From Wolbachia endosymbiont of Diaphorina citri (GTDB lineage Bacteria > Pseudomonadota > Alphaproteobacteria > Rickettsiales > Anaplasmataceae): a DNA stretch of 64,000 nt. Position numbers and translations under genes: made by a program. Under the pieces are notes generated by a model that was given only the letters and a program-made list of their open reading frames with translations, was not told where the DNA came from and did not search any database. Shown here one piece after another: positions 24,917 through 34,234 of the stretch (position 1 is its first letter; the number at the start of each line of letters is the position of its first letter). The stretch is taken from assembly GCF_013096535.2 (NCBI RefSeq), contig NZ_CP051265.2, positions 1,054,001-1,118,000 of the forward strand. Reading direction: 5' to 3'.

Positions 24917-26980
24917 TCAAGAAATAGATTTTTCTGAACCCTTAGCAGGGGTTGATTTTGGATCTAATAAGACCTTAGTCGGCTTTGCTGGATCTGCCCC
25001 CAGTCCATCGCATGGAATTGGAGTAGGCCAATCCATAATGTTTTCTGGTCTGTTTGTTCGATTTTTCTCTTTTTGATCTGTGAAAGATGGTGGATCAACT
25101 GGAACAAGATTATTCACAGATTTCGTTCTATTTATTTGATCTTCCTCTTTCTTAGACTCTTTTTGATCTGTTGAAGATGATGCATCAATCCCTGCATTTG
25201 TACCTTGGTCTTGTGTTTTAGGAACTATAATTTCTTGAGTATTTGCCTGGATTCCTCTACTTTCATATTCAACTTCAGTTTGAGTTGAGATAGCTGCCAG
25301 ATCTTTTTCCTGCTGTAATATGTCCTGCAATTTCTCTAGAGCTTCTTTAACAGACTTCAGCTCTTCTTGTAACATACCCTCCTTTGCCTTAAACTGTTGT
25401 TTAAGCTTATCTATTTCCTCATTCGTATTTACCTCACTCATCTCATCTGCAAGTGATTTTCCAGATTCAAGTTGTTGAATTTTCCTTTCTAAATCTTCGT
25501 TTTTCCTCTCTAAATATTCTTTTTCCCCCTCTAAATCTTTGTTTTTTATTTTTACTTCATTTAATTCTTTAACCAAATTATCGATTTTTTCCTTCAATTC
25601 TTCTACCAACAGCTTTTCATTATTATCTGTTTTCGGTATTCTTTTTGTAATATTTATCAGCTCTGTGTTTTCTTCTTTCAACTTACTTAGTTCAGTCTCA
25701 CCTTGATCCAATTTTTTCTGTAGTTCCTCATTTATTCTATTTGTTGATTGAATCTCACTTTCTTTATCTTTCAATTGATCAGTTAAATCTGTTATTCTAG
25801 CATTTTTATCTTTTTGACTTTGTTCTAGTACAGTTACTTTTTGTTCTAATCGCTCTATGTCTTTATCCTTTTCAGCTAACTCTTTTTCCTTTCTTTTCAA
25901 TTCATCTTTAAGTCTTATAACTTCTTTTTCCAAATCTTGATTTTCCTTGGTTAATTTACTTAGTTCCTCATCACTTTCTCCTGTTATCCCTGTATTAATG
26001 CTTTTTAACTCTGCATTTTTCTTCTTGAGATATGTGTTTTCTTTTTCTAATTCCGCTACTTTCTCTTCTAATCCATCTTCTTGTTTATGCTTTTCTTCAT
26101 CACTAAACTTATCACTCTCAAATATTTCATCTTCACCATTAAATTCACTACTAATAGACAAAGAACTTCTGCGTGAAGAAGGTGTATTAAGAGAAGAATA
26201 TCCACTGCTACTTGGTATAGGTGACTGCAGTGAATTTTTTGTAAATGTTTCCTCTGCTGGTGTTTGCTGATTGTTCACACTTTTGCCCATGTCAGTGAAA
26301 GCTTGATGCAGAGTTTTGCCATTGATAAAAACTTCTTTATTCTGCTCAACTAATTTTAATACCTCTTCTGGGTCAGTTATTTCTCCAAATTTTGGTTCAT
26401 CAATCACTCTTTTTATGCCCTTAGAATTTACTTCTACAGTCATGCTACAATCTATGCTATTGCCTTTAGAATCCTTAGCTTGCCAGTTAATGGTCATCTC
26501 ACATGAGCTTGAACCAGTAAAATAATAGTGCCTTTTGCTGCCTTTTTTGGTTGCAGTTATTTGACTATCTTTCCCTAAAGATAGGTTATAAACCTTGCCT
26601 TCGTCACTGGCTCTTAAAAGGGTGCTAATCTCTATTGGTTTTTCTTTATTTTCAAATCTAATTTGAAATTCATTATCTTGTGTTGTATATACTAAGAAAT
26701 TTTCACTTGGTAGAGATTCTGCGAATTTTTTATGTGTTGCATTTATTGATTGCTCAAACTTTTGAAACTCCTCTTTCCACTTTGAACTTACCTGTTCTTT
26801 AATGTTCTCATCTTTGTGTAAAGGACCAATAAAGTACCAGATTAAATTTTCTTCTTCTAGTTTTCTGATAAAATCCTGAAAATCGTTGCAAGGTTCAATG
26901 AAACTTAAAATATTATTTTTCTTTTGCTCATCTACATCTAAACCTTGATTTTCAGCTATAAATAAGTTTTCTTTTAGCAT
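24917..26980 (-). CDS. Coiled-coil putative effector, paralogue of the 53.2 kb protein
   Basis: 687 residues, no signal peptide. Residues about 97-230 form a globular domain shared with the 1066-residue protein at 53181 (RHYYF, EMTINWQAKDSKGNSIDCSM, GIKRVI, then EQNKEVFINGKTLHQAF). A Ser-rich linker (245-285, with SRRSSLS) follows, then a long coiled coil (about 295-560) of heptads rich in Glu, Lys and Leu. The tail holds STQTEV (TQT at 566-568) and is Pro/Asp-rich. Coiled-coil effectors commonly bind host cytoskeletal or trafficking proteins; here only the TQT motif gives a hint (dynein light chain LC8). No RBS is evident at ATG 26980. Confidence 0.8.
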   Translation of the reverse strand: MLKENLFIAENQGLDVDEQKKNNILSFIEPCNDFQDFIRKLEEENLIWYFIGPLHKDENIKEQVSSKWKEEFQKFEQSINATHKKFAESLPSENFLVYTTQDNEFQIRFENKEKPIEISTLLRASDEGKVYNLSLGKDSQITATKKGSKRHYYFTGSSSCEMTINWQAKDSKGNSIDCSMTVEVNSKGIKRVIDEPKFGEITDPEEVLKLVEQNKEVFINGKTLHQAFTDMGKSVNNQQTPAEETFTKNSLQSPIPSSSGYSSLNTPSSRRSSLSISSEFNGEDEIFESDKFSDEEKHKQEDGLEEKVAELEKENTYLKKKNAELKSINTGITGESDEELSKLTKENQDLEKEVIRLKDELKRKEKELAEKDKDIERLEQKVTVLEQSQKDKNARITDLTDQLKDKESEIQSTNRINEELQKKLDQGETELSKLKEENTELINITKRIPKTDNNEKLLVEELKEKIDNLVKELNEVKIKNKDLEGEKEYLERKNEDLERKIQQLESGKSLADEMSEVNTNEEIDKLKQQFKAKEGMLQEELKSVKEALEKLQDILQQEKDLAAISTQTEVEYESRGIQANTQEIIVPKTQDQGTNAGIDASSSTDQKESKKEEDQINRTKSVNNLVPVDPPSFTDQKEKNRTNRPENIMDWPTPIPCDGLGADPAKPTKVLLDPKSTPAKGSEKSIS

Positions 26981-27109
26981 AATTTCTATTTTTAGAGAAC
27001 TATATTATAATATTAGCATATTTTCTTAAAAAATCAACTAATCTTATAGTTAAATAAACTTGAGTATTTGGCGGGAATGTTATATATTAACCACTCCAAG
27101 AAGTGCAGT

Positions 27110-28435
27110 ATGGACAATACTATTATAAGAAAATACGATATTAGAGGTGTGGTAGGCAGAGACCTGCAAATCAGTGATGGGTATGAAATAGGTAGAAAAT
27201 TCGGTCAAACTGCAGCTAACGTTTGTGTAGGCTATGACAGCAGGATAGATTCACCAAGCATAGAAAAAGAATTAATCAGAGGCTTGATTTTATCCGGTGC
27301 GAATGTTATACGAGTTGGGCTCTGTTCTTCACCTATGCTCTACGCTGCAACAATGCAGGCAGATCTTGGGATTATGATCACTGCTTCTCATAATCCCAGA
27401 GAATATAACGGCTTTAAATTTTTCAGTAGTAAAAAAGTTTACTCAGATCAAGAAATGAAGGAAATTATAGGCAGTACAATTAAAAACAGCACGAAAATTG
27501 GAAGCTTAATTAACACGAATATATATAGTGAGTACGTTAACATATTAAAAAATGCGCTCAAGAATAACGCTACACAAAAACTAAAAATAGCTTGGGATTT
27601 TGGCAATAGCCCAACAATTGTAAGGTATATTGAAAAGATTTTACCAGATCATATACACATCTTAACCAATAGCTTTATAGATGGAACGTTTCCACTGCAT
27701 GACCCAGATCCCATAGAAGAGAAAAATCTTGCTCAGTTAATAGATATTGTCAAGAAAGATAAATGTGATCTTGGTATTGCACTTGATGGTGATGGTGATA
27801 GGGTACGCTTGATTGATAATAAAGGTAATGTTGTTTCCAATGATCACTTGTTTATGATTTTTGCACGTGAAGTATTGGCGGAACACCCAAAAAGCAAAGT
27901 TATTGCCAACGTAAAAATGAGTATGAAAGTGCATGATTTCGTTAGCAAATTAGGGGGGCAAGTAATTACCTGTGCCACTGGACACTCACTAGTTAAGAAA
28001 AAGATGGTAAAAGAGGAGGCAAAGTTTGCCGGTGAACTGAGTGGACATTTTTTCTTCTCTGAACTGGGCTTCGATGATGGACTATATTCTGCTGTTAAAG
28101 TCATTAACATTTTACTTAAGAAAAACCAAAGCCTATCTGAGATGATTGAAGATTTACCAAAGTTATATATCACTCATGAAGTGAAAATTGTAGTGAAGGA
28201 TGAGAAAAAATTTCAAATAATTGAGTCAGTAAAGGAGACGCTAAAGCAGAAAAATATTGTATTTTCAGAGCTTGATGGTATTAAGGTAACCGATAATAAA
28301 GGTTGGTGGCTTCTTAGAGTATCAAATACGCAAAACTGCATTACAGCAAGATGTGAAGGAAATACCTTAGAAGATTTTGAACTCACTAAAAAAGTTTTGT
28401 TTTATTACATTGATGAACTAAAATTATACATTTAA
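27110..28435 (+). CDS. Phosphomannomutase/phosphoglucomutase family protein
   Basis: 441 residues, alpha-D-phosphohexomutase superfamily, interconverting hexose 6- and 1-phosphates. Motifs: KYDIRGVVGRDL at the N-terminus, the phosphoserine loop MITASHNPREYNGFK, the metal loop ALDGDGDRVRLID, the sugar-specificity loop FAGELSGHFFF and a phosphate-binding C-terminal SNTQNCITARCEG. I start at ATG 27110, where family members begin; an ATG at 27077 and a TTG at 27068 are in frame but add residues without homology. It could supply mannose-1-P, glucose-1-P or act on glucosamine-P for the GlmU step; specificity is not readable. Confidence 0.9.
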   Translation: MDNTIIRKYDIRGVVGRDLQISDGYEIGRKFGQTAANVCVGYDSRIDSPSIEKELIRGLILSGANVIRVGLCSSPMLYAATMQADLGIMITASHNPREYNGFKFFSSKKVYSDQEMKEIIGSTIKNSTKIGSLINTNIYSEYVNILKNALKNNATQKLKIAWDFGNSPTIVRYIEKILPDHIHILTNSFIDGTFPLHDPDPIEEKNLAQLIDIVKKDKCDLGIALDGDGDRVRLIDNKGNVVSNDHLFMIFAREVLAEHPKSKVIANVKMSMKVHDFVSKLGGQVITCATGHSLVKKKMVKEEAKFAGELSGHFFFSELGFDDGLYSAVKVINILLKKNQSLSEMIEDLPKLYITHEVKIVVKDEKKFQIIESVKETLKQKNIVFSELDGIKVTDNKGWWLLRVSNTQNCITARCEGNTLEDFELTKKVLFYYIDELKLYI

Positions 28436-28566
28436 ATTTTTTTTGATGGTTTACTTATTCGTCAATGTTTGCAGTTTTGTTTGATTAGTCATAGGAATTG
28501 GTAACCTATGGCGAATTGCTGTGGATAATAGCTGTCTAAGCTAATTTAGCTATAGAAAATGAACAC

Positions 28567-29154
28567 TCACTTTTCTTTATTGTTTTGAGATTTTTCTTGA
28601 TCAACCATTTCCTCACCGATCTCTTTTATTTTTAGTATCAATGACTCTGGTACATACATGTTAATTACTTCTTCTGTTGTCACAAATAAAGCCTGATAAG
28701 AGTGTGAATTTATTATCCAATTGGGCAATATGTCTTCTGCTTCTACTTTAGACTCTCCCTCTTTTTTATCATATACTGTGTGGCAATATAAGTGCACAGC
28801 AAAAAATAGTACATAAGAAAGCAATATTCCTCTGAGTGCTCCAACAAAGATTCCAGTAACTCTATCCATTAATCCCAACCTTATAGGTGATAATATGTAC
28901 ATTAGCCAGTTATTCATTGTCATGAATGTAAGATTAAGTATGGTAAATACAGAGATTATAGAAAGTATGTTTTGTGTAACTTTAGAGTCAAAATACTTAC
29001 TATAATTTATAATAAAAAAATCATAGTAACTAGCTGTCAAAAAGACTGATAAGAGCAAGAACATTAATGCACATAGCTCTTTTATAAAACCTCTAGTTAT
29101 CGATATTATTACACACAAGACAATAATAAAGATAATTAGGCTATCGAAAAACAT
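28567..29154 (-). CDS. cvpA: CvpA-family membrane protein
   Basis: 195 residues with four hydrophobic helices in the first ~125 residues, beginning MFFDSLIIFIIVLCVIISIT and RGFIKEL, a common CvpA start. The C-terminus is soluble and charged. CvpA proteins are widely conserved inner-membrane proteins linked to colicin V export and envelope homeostasis; their biochemical role is unsettled. 57 nt downstream of ribE and probably cotranscribed with it. Confidence 0.8.
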   Translation of the reverse strand: MFFDSLIIFIIVLCVIISITRGFIKELCALMFLLLSVFLTASYYDFFIINYSKYFDSKVTQNILSIISVFTILNLTFMTMNNWLMYILSPIRLGLMDRVTGIFVGALRGILLSYVLFFAVHLYCHTVYDKKEGESKVEAEDILPNWIINSHSYQALFVTTEEVINMYVPESLILKIKEIGEEMVDQEKSQNNKEK

Positions 29155-29211
29155 ATTTTGTATCTATATGATTTTCAAAATATAATAATTGTAAATAGTA
29201 AAGTTGTAAAA

Positions 29212-29808
29212 TTAATTGTGTTGATATTTTATCAGCTGATCTAAGTACCGAGCAATCATATCAACTTCTAAATTTAGGTAATTACCTGTTTTATTATGCT
29301 GAAAAGTTGTGTTTTTCCACGTATAGGGAATGATATTCACAGTGAATTCTTGATCGACAACTGAATTTACTGTAAGGGAAACTCCATCTAGCGTTACAGA
29401 ACCTTTTTTTGCAACAAATTTAATTAATTCTTGTGAGCATGATAGTCTGATTTCATGAGATTCTGAATTTTGATTAATTGTTAAAATTTCTGCTGTGTCA
29501 TCTACATGACCCTGAACCAAATGGCCGTCAATTCTGTCACTCAGTTTCATTGCTTGTTCTAGGTTTATTTTTTTTCCTATTTTCCACATATTTAAGTTAG
29601 AAACCTTCATAGTTTCTTGAGATACTTGAACTATGAATACATCGTTCATTATGTCGACAACAGTTAAACACACTCCGGAGCAGGCTATTGAATCTCCTTT
29701 GTTTATAGAGGATAAATTTTGTGTCTCAATATGGAAGATTTGATCAGAGTTAGGGTGGATAGTGATATCAGTTATAGTGCCAATATCTTTGATAATTCCT
29801 TTAAACAT
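29212..29808 (-). CDS. ribE: Riboflavin synthase, alpha subunit
   Basis: 198 residues; dismutates two 6,7-dimethyl-8-ribityllumazines to riboflavin. It shows the internal duplication of the family: MFKGIIKDIGTI, GDSIACSGVCLTV and DRIDGHLVQGHVD in the first barrel, GSVTLDGVSLTVN and FTVNIIPYTWKNT in the second. Riboflavin synthesis is one of the vitamin pathways kept by these symbionts. Only this step is in the window. Confidence 0.96.
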   Translation of the reverse strand: MFKGIIKDIGTITDITIHPNSDQIFHIETQNLSSINKGDSIACSGVCLTVVDIMNDVFIVQVSQETMKVSNLNMWKIGKKINLEQAMKLSDRIDGHLVQGHVDDTAEILTINQNSESHEIRLSCSQELIKFVAKKGSVTLDGVSLTVNSVVDQEFTVNIIPYTWKNTTFQHNKTGNYLNLEVDMIARYLDQLIKYQHN

Positions 29809-29841
29809 GCAATAAAATAAATAATTATATCACGAAAGATC

Positions 29842-31203
29842 TTATTTGTTAGGTGCGCAAACTTTTTTACTTGTCTGCTCAATAGATTCTACAGAATATT
29901 CAGAGTATAGAAAGTAAGCCAGGTTCAAAACGCACAGTGTAATTAATATTGGTAACCCTATGTTTAATGTTAGAACGATACTTTCCCTTTTTTCTGTTGG
30001 CACCAATTCCTTTAAAATTGACACTTTTCCCAGCGGCAAGTGCCATAGGCAGAGTGCTGATATAGAAGCTGCTACTAAAAATAGACAAAAATAAGTTTCT
30101 TTCGAGGAAAATACAGTTTTTAATGATGATTTTAAAGTAATATCGGTGGGTTTATTTATTTCCAGTAAAGGGTCTACAGCTTTGCTTGGTAAAATTTCAT
30201 GAGAAACATTTTTAGGCTGTGGAGAAGGTTGGCCTGAAACTAATTTGAGTAATTGCACTTTTTTTCTATATACTTGCTTTTGTAAGTATTCTTTACCTAG
30301 AAGTGAGTTATTAGGAGGTTGTGGCCTTTTGAGTACCTTTAGCACTTCTGATATCTCATTCGGCTCTAATATTTCATGTAGTTGTTTATCTTGGAAATAA
30401 ATAATATTAAACACTGAGTTGAAAATATTGTAAAATGCATCTGAATCTTGATTTTTATATTCACTTATTACTTCTACGAATATTTCATCAAGTTTTTTTC
30501 CCTTGTGCTCAGCAAAATTATCTATCATAGCTACTCTAGCATCAAGTTGAACTTGTTTTATGATTGATTGTTTTTCTTCTTGCAATAATTCTTTAGCCTG
30601 CTTTTTGGATTTCTTTTTTCTATTAGCCTTAAAATAATCTGTGTGTGACCTAGTTTGACCTATATCCCGCTCTATTTCTTGAGACACTAAATTTCTTGTA
30701 GTATCCTCATTTTTAGCTTTTTCTGCATGTTTTAGCTGCTCATTCAAGAATATCTCGATTTGTTGTAAGCCATCGAGGTTGATGTTTTTAACGTTTGTTT
30801 GTAGCGTTATCGTTATGCCCTGCAGGAGGATTTGAATTGGAGCATTACTTATGAATTCTTCTACAGTTTTATTAGCTTTATGGTAGTTGTTGTGTAATTC
30901 TTCACTTTCTTTTGGTACTTTTATATTGGCTGTGAAGTTTTTCTCCTGAGAAAGGCAGATTTTAAAAAAGTCAATTAAATGTTTTATTTGAGGTAATATT
31001 GTATTATGGTTTACCTCTGTTAGCAGCTTGAGCTTAAATGAAAACTCTTGCGTATCACTTGTAATATTTTTTGAGCGAATGGTGCTAATCTCCAGCACTT
31101 CATTAGAAAATGCTTTACTTATTTCTTTAGATCTATCCTTAAAAAACTTAGGTAAATCCTCAATTTCGTATTTTTTCTTAGTTTCTATGTTACTACTATG
31201 CAT
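29842..31203 (-). CDS. Unknown protein with C-terminal membrane hairpin
   Basis: 453 residues, family not recognised. The first ~370 residues are charged, mostly helical and lysine-rich, with a basic stretch RKKKSKKQAKELL near 195-207. Two hydrophobic segments close to the C-terminus (TYFCLFLVAASISALCLWHL and IVLTLNIGLPILITLCVLNL) form a membrane hairpin. The topology suggests a large cytoplasmic head anchored by its tail. 33 nt upstream of ribE on the same strand, so probably cotranscribed. No function inferred. Confidence 0.75.
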   Translation of the reverse strand: MHSSNIETKKKYEIEDLPKFFKDRSKEISKAFSNEVLEISTIRSKNITSDTQEFSFKLKLLTEVNHNTILPQIKHLIDFFKICLSQEKNFTANIKVPKESEELHNNYHKANKTVEEFISNAPIQILLQGITITLQTNVKNINLDGLQQIEIFLNEQLKHAEKAKNEDTTRNLVSQEIERDIGQTRSHTDYFKANRKKKSKKQAKELLQEEKQSIIKQVQLDARVAMIDNFAEHKGKKLDEIFVEVISEYKNQDSDAFYNIFNSVFNIIYFQDKQLHEILEPNEISEVLKVLKRPQPPNNSLLGKEYLQKQVYRKKVQLLKLVSGQPSPQPKNVSHEILPSKAVDPLLEINKPTDITLKSSLKTVFSSKETYFCLFLVAASISALCLWHLPLGKVSILKELVPTEKRESIVLTLNIGLPILITLCVLNLAYFLYSEYSVESIEQTSKKVCAPNK

Positions 31204-31389
31204 GAGTAAATTTTTTAATGTAGAGTGAAATAAAAAACATCATTAGTCAATAAATTAATAATTATAGCACCCTTGCATAACAGCGGCGTGTTGGATTCAA
31301 TAAGAGCAGAAAAAGTTACTTTACAAATCTCATCAATCTTCTTATCATGACAATAAGAGTGTTTATCCTTGTTTTTAATCTCTGCAGAT

Positions 31390-31632
31390 TTAACAACAAA
31401 ATTCAGTAAAAAACTCAGGTATATATTGGCAGATTACATAAAATTATAGCGGCTGCATGTCTTTTTTATTTTTTCTACATTCAGCCAAAACGCGCTTTAA
31501 ATAAGCGTTAGCACATTATTACAATGCCGATTTACATTATTATAGGGTCAAAACTCACTACTGGGGGATTCTTTTGCCTTTTTTTCGCTTGGTGAATTTT
31601 TTAATATTCTGGATTAGTTAGTAGTCCTATAG
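31390..31632 (-). repeat. Dispersed intergenic repeat, copy 2 (inverted relative to 2333-2589)
   Basis: Reverse-complement match to 2333-2589. The core containing GACATGCAGCCGCTATAATT on the minus strand is nearly identical in the two copies, with scattered substitutions and small indels elsewhere. Confidence 0.8.
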
Positions 31633-31710
31633 AGATAGCACTTGATGCTGGAATTCAGGAATTTTTTGAGCACGAAAGTTATGCTAAGTTTTTATTGTTA
31701 AGTAAAGGCT

Positions 31711-31740
31711 GGATTCCAGTGTCGGAGCACTGGAATGACA
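31711..31740. repeat. Short palindromic repeat (CCAGTG...CACTGG type)
   Basis: TTCCAGTG, a six-base loop and CACTGGAA, flanked by GGA and TGACA. Related elements occur at 52885-53125 and 57813-57840. This is a common dispersed hairpin in Wolbachia intergenic DNA. Confidence 0.6.
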
Positions 31741-31832
31741 GAAGAAGGAAACACTCGGATAGGGGCAATTTTAATGATACCAATCATAGAGATCAGCTAC
31801 TCTGATGACAACTTTTTATTCAAATAGTTTTA

Positions 31833-31860
31833 TTGATGATATTAAAGATTTCACTATAAT
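31833..31860 (+). promoter_or_regulatory. Promoter of pheS-glmU
   Basis: TTGATG (31833-31838), 16-nt spacer and a perfect TATAAT (31855-31860), 26 bp before the pheS start. Confidence 0.65.
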
Positions 31861-31885
31861 AAAAATTTAAGCTGGCGTTTTTAAG

Positions 31886-32929
31886 GTGAACAAAGAGCTA
31901 ATAAGTGAAATACCTTTACTTGAAGATAAGGCAGTTTCTGAAATTGAAAATGCTGCTTCTTTGCAGGATTTAGAAAAAGTTAGGTTGTCATACTTGGGGA
32001 GAAAGGGTGTAGTAAAAGCTTATTTCGATGACTTAAAGAATATAGATGATGCAGGAGAAAAACGCGACCTAGGTGCAGTGATTAATGTTTTACGCAATAA
32101 GATAGACCAGCTTATAACAAGCAAAGAAAATGAACTAAAAGATAAAGAAGTTAAGTTAAAACTGCAAAATGAAGCAGTTGATATCACACTGCCTGTCAGA
32201 CCAGAAAGAATTGGCAAGATTCATCCATTGAGCAAAGTTATAAGTGAAGTAAAGCTCATTTTTGCACATATGGGTTTCAAAGCAGTTGATGGTCCTGATA
32301 TTGAAGATGAATTTCACGTGTTTGATGCGCTAAATACTCCAAGTCATCATCCTGCGCGAGAGGAGCAAGATACCTTCTACTTAAAGAATAAAATAAACGA
32401 TAAAAGAATGGTGCTGCGCACTCATACCTCATCTGTGCAGATTAGAACCATGGAAAAGACAAAAACTTTTCCAATTAAAATAGTGGCTGCAGGCAGGGTA
32501 TATAGAAATGACTTTGATGCAACTCACACTCCTATGTTTCATCAGATAGAAGGGCTTTATGTTAATGAAAATGTCAATATGGGCCAATTAAAATTTACTA
32601 TTCATCGCTTCCTTAGTAAATTTTTCGGAGATAAAGGTCTAAAAATACGCTTTCGTAATAGTTTTTTTCCTTTTACTGAGCCTTCTGCAGAAGTGGACAT
32701 AAGTTATAAAGATAGTAAATGGATTGAAGTACTTGGGTGCGGTATGGTACACCCAAATGTCTTTAAAAATGTTGGAATAGACCATACTAAATACAGTGGC
32801 TTTGCATTTGGGATTGGTATAGAAAGGCTAGCAATGCTGAAATATCAAATTAGTGATCTAAGGAGCTTTTACGACAATAGAGTTAGTTGGCTCAACCATT
32901 ATGGTTTTCATTTTTCGTCTTTAAGATAA
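31886..32929 (+). CDS. pheS: Phenylalanyl-tRNA synthetase alpha subunit
   Basis: 347 residues; class II synthetase catalytic subunit, working as an alpha2-beta2 enzyme with PheT (not in the window). The N-terminal helical arm is followed by the catalytic core: HPLSKVISEVKLIF, GPDIEDEFHVFDALN, motif 2 FDATHTPMFHQIEGLYV, and motif 3 FAFGIGIERLAMLKY. It begins with GTG at 31886, preceded by a weak TAAGG. glmU follows with no gap. Confidence 0.97.
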   Translation: MNKELISEIPLLEDKAVSEIENAASLQDLEKVRLSYLGRKGVVKAYFDDLKNIDDAGEKRDLGAVINVLRNKIDQLITSKENELKDKEVKLKLQNEAVDITLPVRPERIGKIHPLSKVISEVKLIFAHMGFKAVDGPDIEDEFHVFDALNTPSHHPAREEQDTFYLKNKINDKRMVLRTHTSSVQIRTMEKTKTFPIKIVAAGRVYRNDFDATHTPMFHQIEGLYVNENVNMGQLKFTIHRFLSKFFGDKGLKIRFRNSFFPFTEPSAEVDISYKDSKWIEVLGCGMVHPNVFKNVGIDHTKYSGFAFGIGIERLAMLKYQISDLRSFYDNRVSWLNHYGFHFSSLR

Positions 32930-34156
32930 GTGACAAATAAATCTTATACATTTGTTGTACTTGCTGCTGGGCATGGTAAACGAATGAATTCAAGCTTGCC
33001 TAAGGTTCTGCACAAAATAGGTAATTTCTCCATGCTTGAGCACGTCATTTACAATGCGAAGCAGTTAAATCCTGAAAATATTGCTGTTGTAGTTGATCAG
33101 CCTTTAATTGAAAGACTAAAGTGCTTTGAGGATATAAAATTAATTACACAAGAGTCAACGCTCGGCACGGGAGATGCAGTCAAAATTGCAATGAGAAACC
33201 TGAAAGAATTATCAGACATAGTTGTTGTGCAGTATGGAGATACTCCGCTGATAAAAAGCAGCACAATAACTAAAATGATAAGCTGCTTAGGAGAGAGCAA
33301 TGCTTTAGTTTGTCTTGGGTTTAAAACTGATAATAAAGGATACGGTAGACTAATTATTGAGAACGGTTCCCTAAAAGAAATCGTAGAAGCACAAAATGGT
33401 AGAAATAATGATTTTGCTAATGCCGGAATAATGGTTGCACGTGAAAAGAATCTACGTGAATTGGTGGAGAAAATAGAGTGTAATAACCAAGCTCATGAAT
33501 ATTACTTGACCGATATCGTTGCCATTGCAGTAAAGAGTAATTTAAATGTCGGCTATGTTATTGCTGATGAGGAGGAGGCAACTGGCATAAATAATAGGAA
33601 TGACCTTGCAACGGCCGAGTTTTACTTTCAAGAAGAAAAAAGAAAGTTTTTCACTAACTCTGGAGTAACGCTTGTTGCTCCAGAAACTGTTTTCTTCTCT
33701 CTTGATACGCAAATTGGTATGGATTCGATTGTTTACCCATACGTTTTTTTTGGTCCTGGAGTAAAAATAGGATCTGGTGCTCAAGTTGGTCCATTTGCCA
33801 AATGTGAAAATACAACAATAGGTGATGGTGCAATCATAGGTAATTTTGTTGAAACAAAAGCAAGTGATATAGGTATAAATACTAAGATAAAGCATTTAAG
33901 TTATATAGGAAATACTCAGGTAGGGCAGGGGAGTAACATAGGTGCAGGTACCGTTATTTGTAATTATGATGGGAAAAAGAAACATAAAACAAATATTGGA
34001 AGAAATTGTTTTATTGGTGCTAATAGCTCATTAATTGCACCGCTTAATGTTCATGATGACTCTCTAGTTGCAGCAGGTAGCGTTATAGTAGAGGATGTGC
34101 CAGAGAAAAGTCTGGCAATTGCAAGAGAAAGGCAAATAACTAAGAAAATAAAATAA
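32930..34156 (+). CDS. glmU: Bifunctional GlmU (GlcNAc-1-P uridyltransferase / GlcN-1-P acetyltransferase)
   Basis: 408 residues; makes UDP-GlcNAc, the entry to lipid II. The uridyltransferase half has LAAGHGKRMNSSLPKVLHKI and YGDTPLI. The left-handed beta-helix half (from about residue 245) has hexapeptide repeats and IKHLSYIGNTQVG with the catalytic His. It is shorter than the ~456-residue E. coli enzyme, mainly at the C-terminus. GTG 32930 directly abuts the pheS stop. Two decayed pieces of its 3' end lie further downstream (see findings). Confidence 0.96.
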   Translation: MTNKSYTFVVLAAGHGKRMNSSLPKVLHKIGNFSMLEHVIYNAKQLNPENIAVVVDQPLIERLKCFEDIKLITQESTLGTGDAVKIAMRNLKELSDIVVVQYGDTPLIKSSTITKMISCLGESNALVCLGFKTDNKGYGRLIIENGSLKEIVEAQNGRNNDFANAGIMVAREKNLRELVEKIECNNQAHEYYLTDIVAIAVKSNLNVGYVIADEEEATGINNRNDLATAEFYFQEEKRKFFTNSGVTLVAPETVFFSLDTQIGMDSIVYPYVFFGPGVKIGSGAQVGPFAKCENTTIGDGAIIGNFVETKASDIGINTKIKHLSYIGNTQVGQGSNIGAGTVICNYDGKKKHKTNIGRNCFIGANSSLIAPLNVHDDSLVAAGSVIVEDVPEKSLAIARERQITKKIK

Positions 34157-34234
34157 CTCTAATTTTTATTACGCGGATTATGTTATTTTTAATATATGCA
34201 TTAGTATACATGTATATCAATATACATGTTAAAA

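Larger units (their letters stand above)
31204..31832. other. Gene-free gap holding a dispersed repeat and a short palindromic repeat
   Basis: No coding frame of note. Contents are the inverted repeat copy (31390-31632) and the palindromic element near 31711-31740; the rest is unassigned AT-rich sequence before the pheS promoter. Confidence 0.6.
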
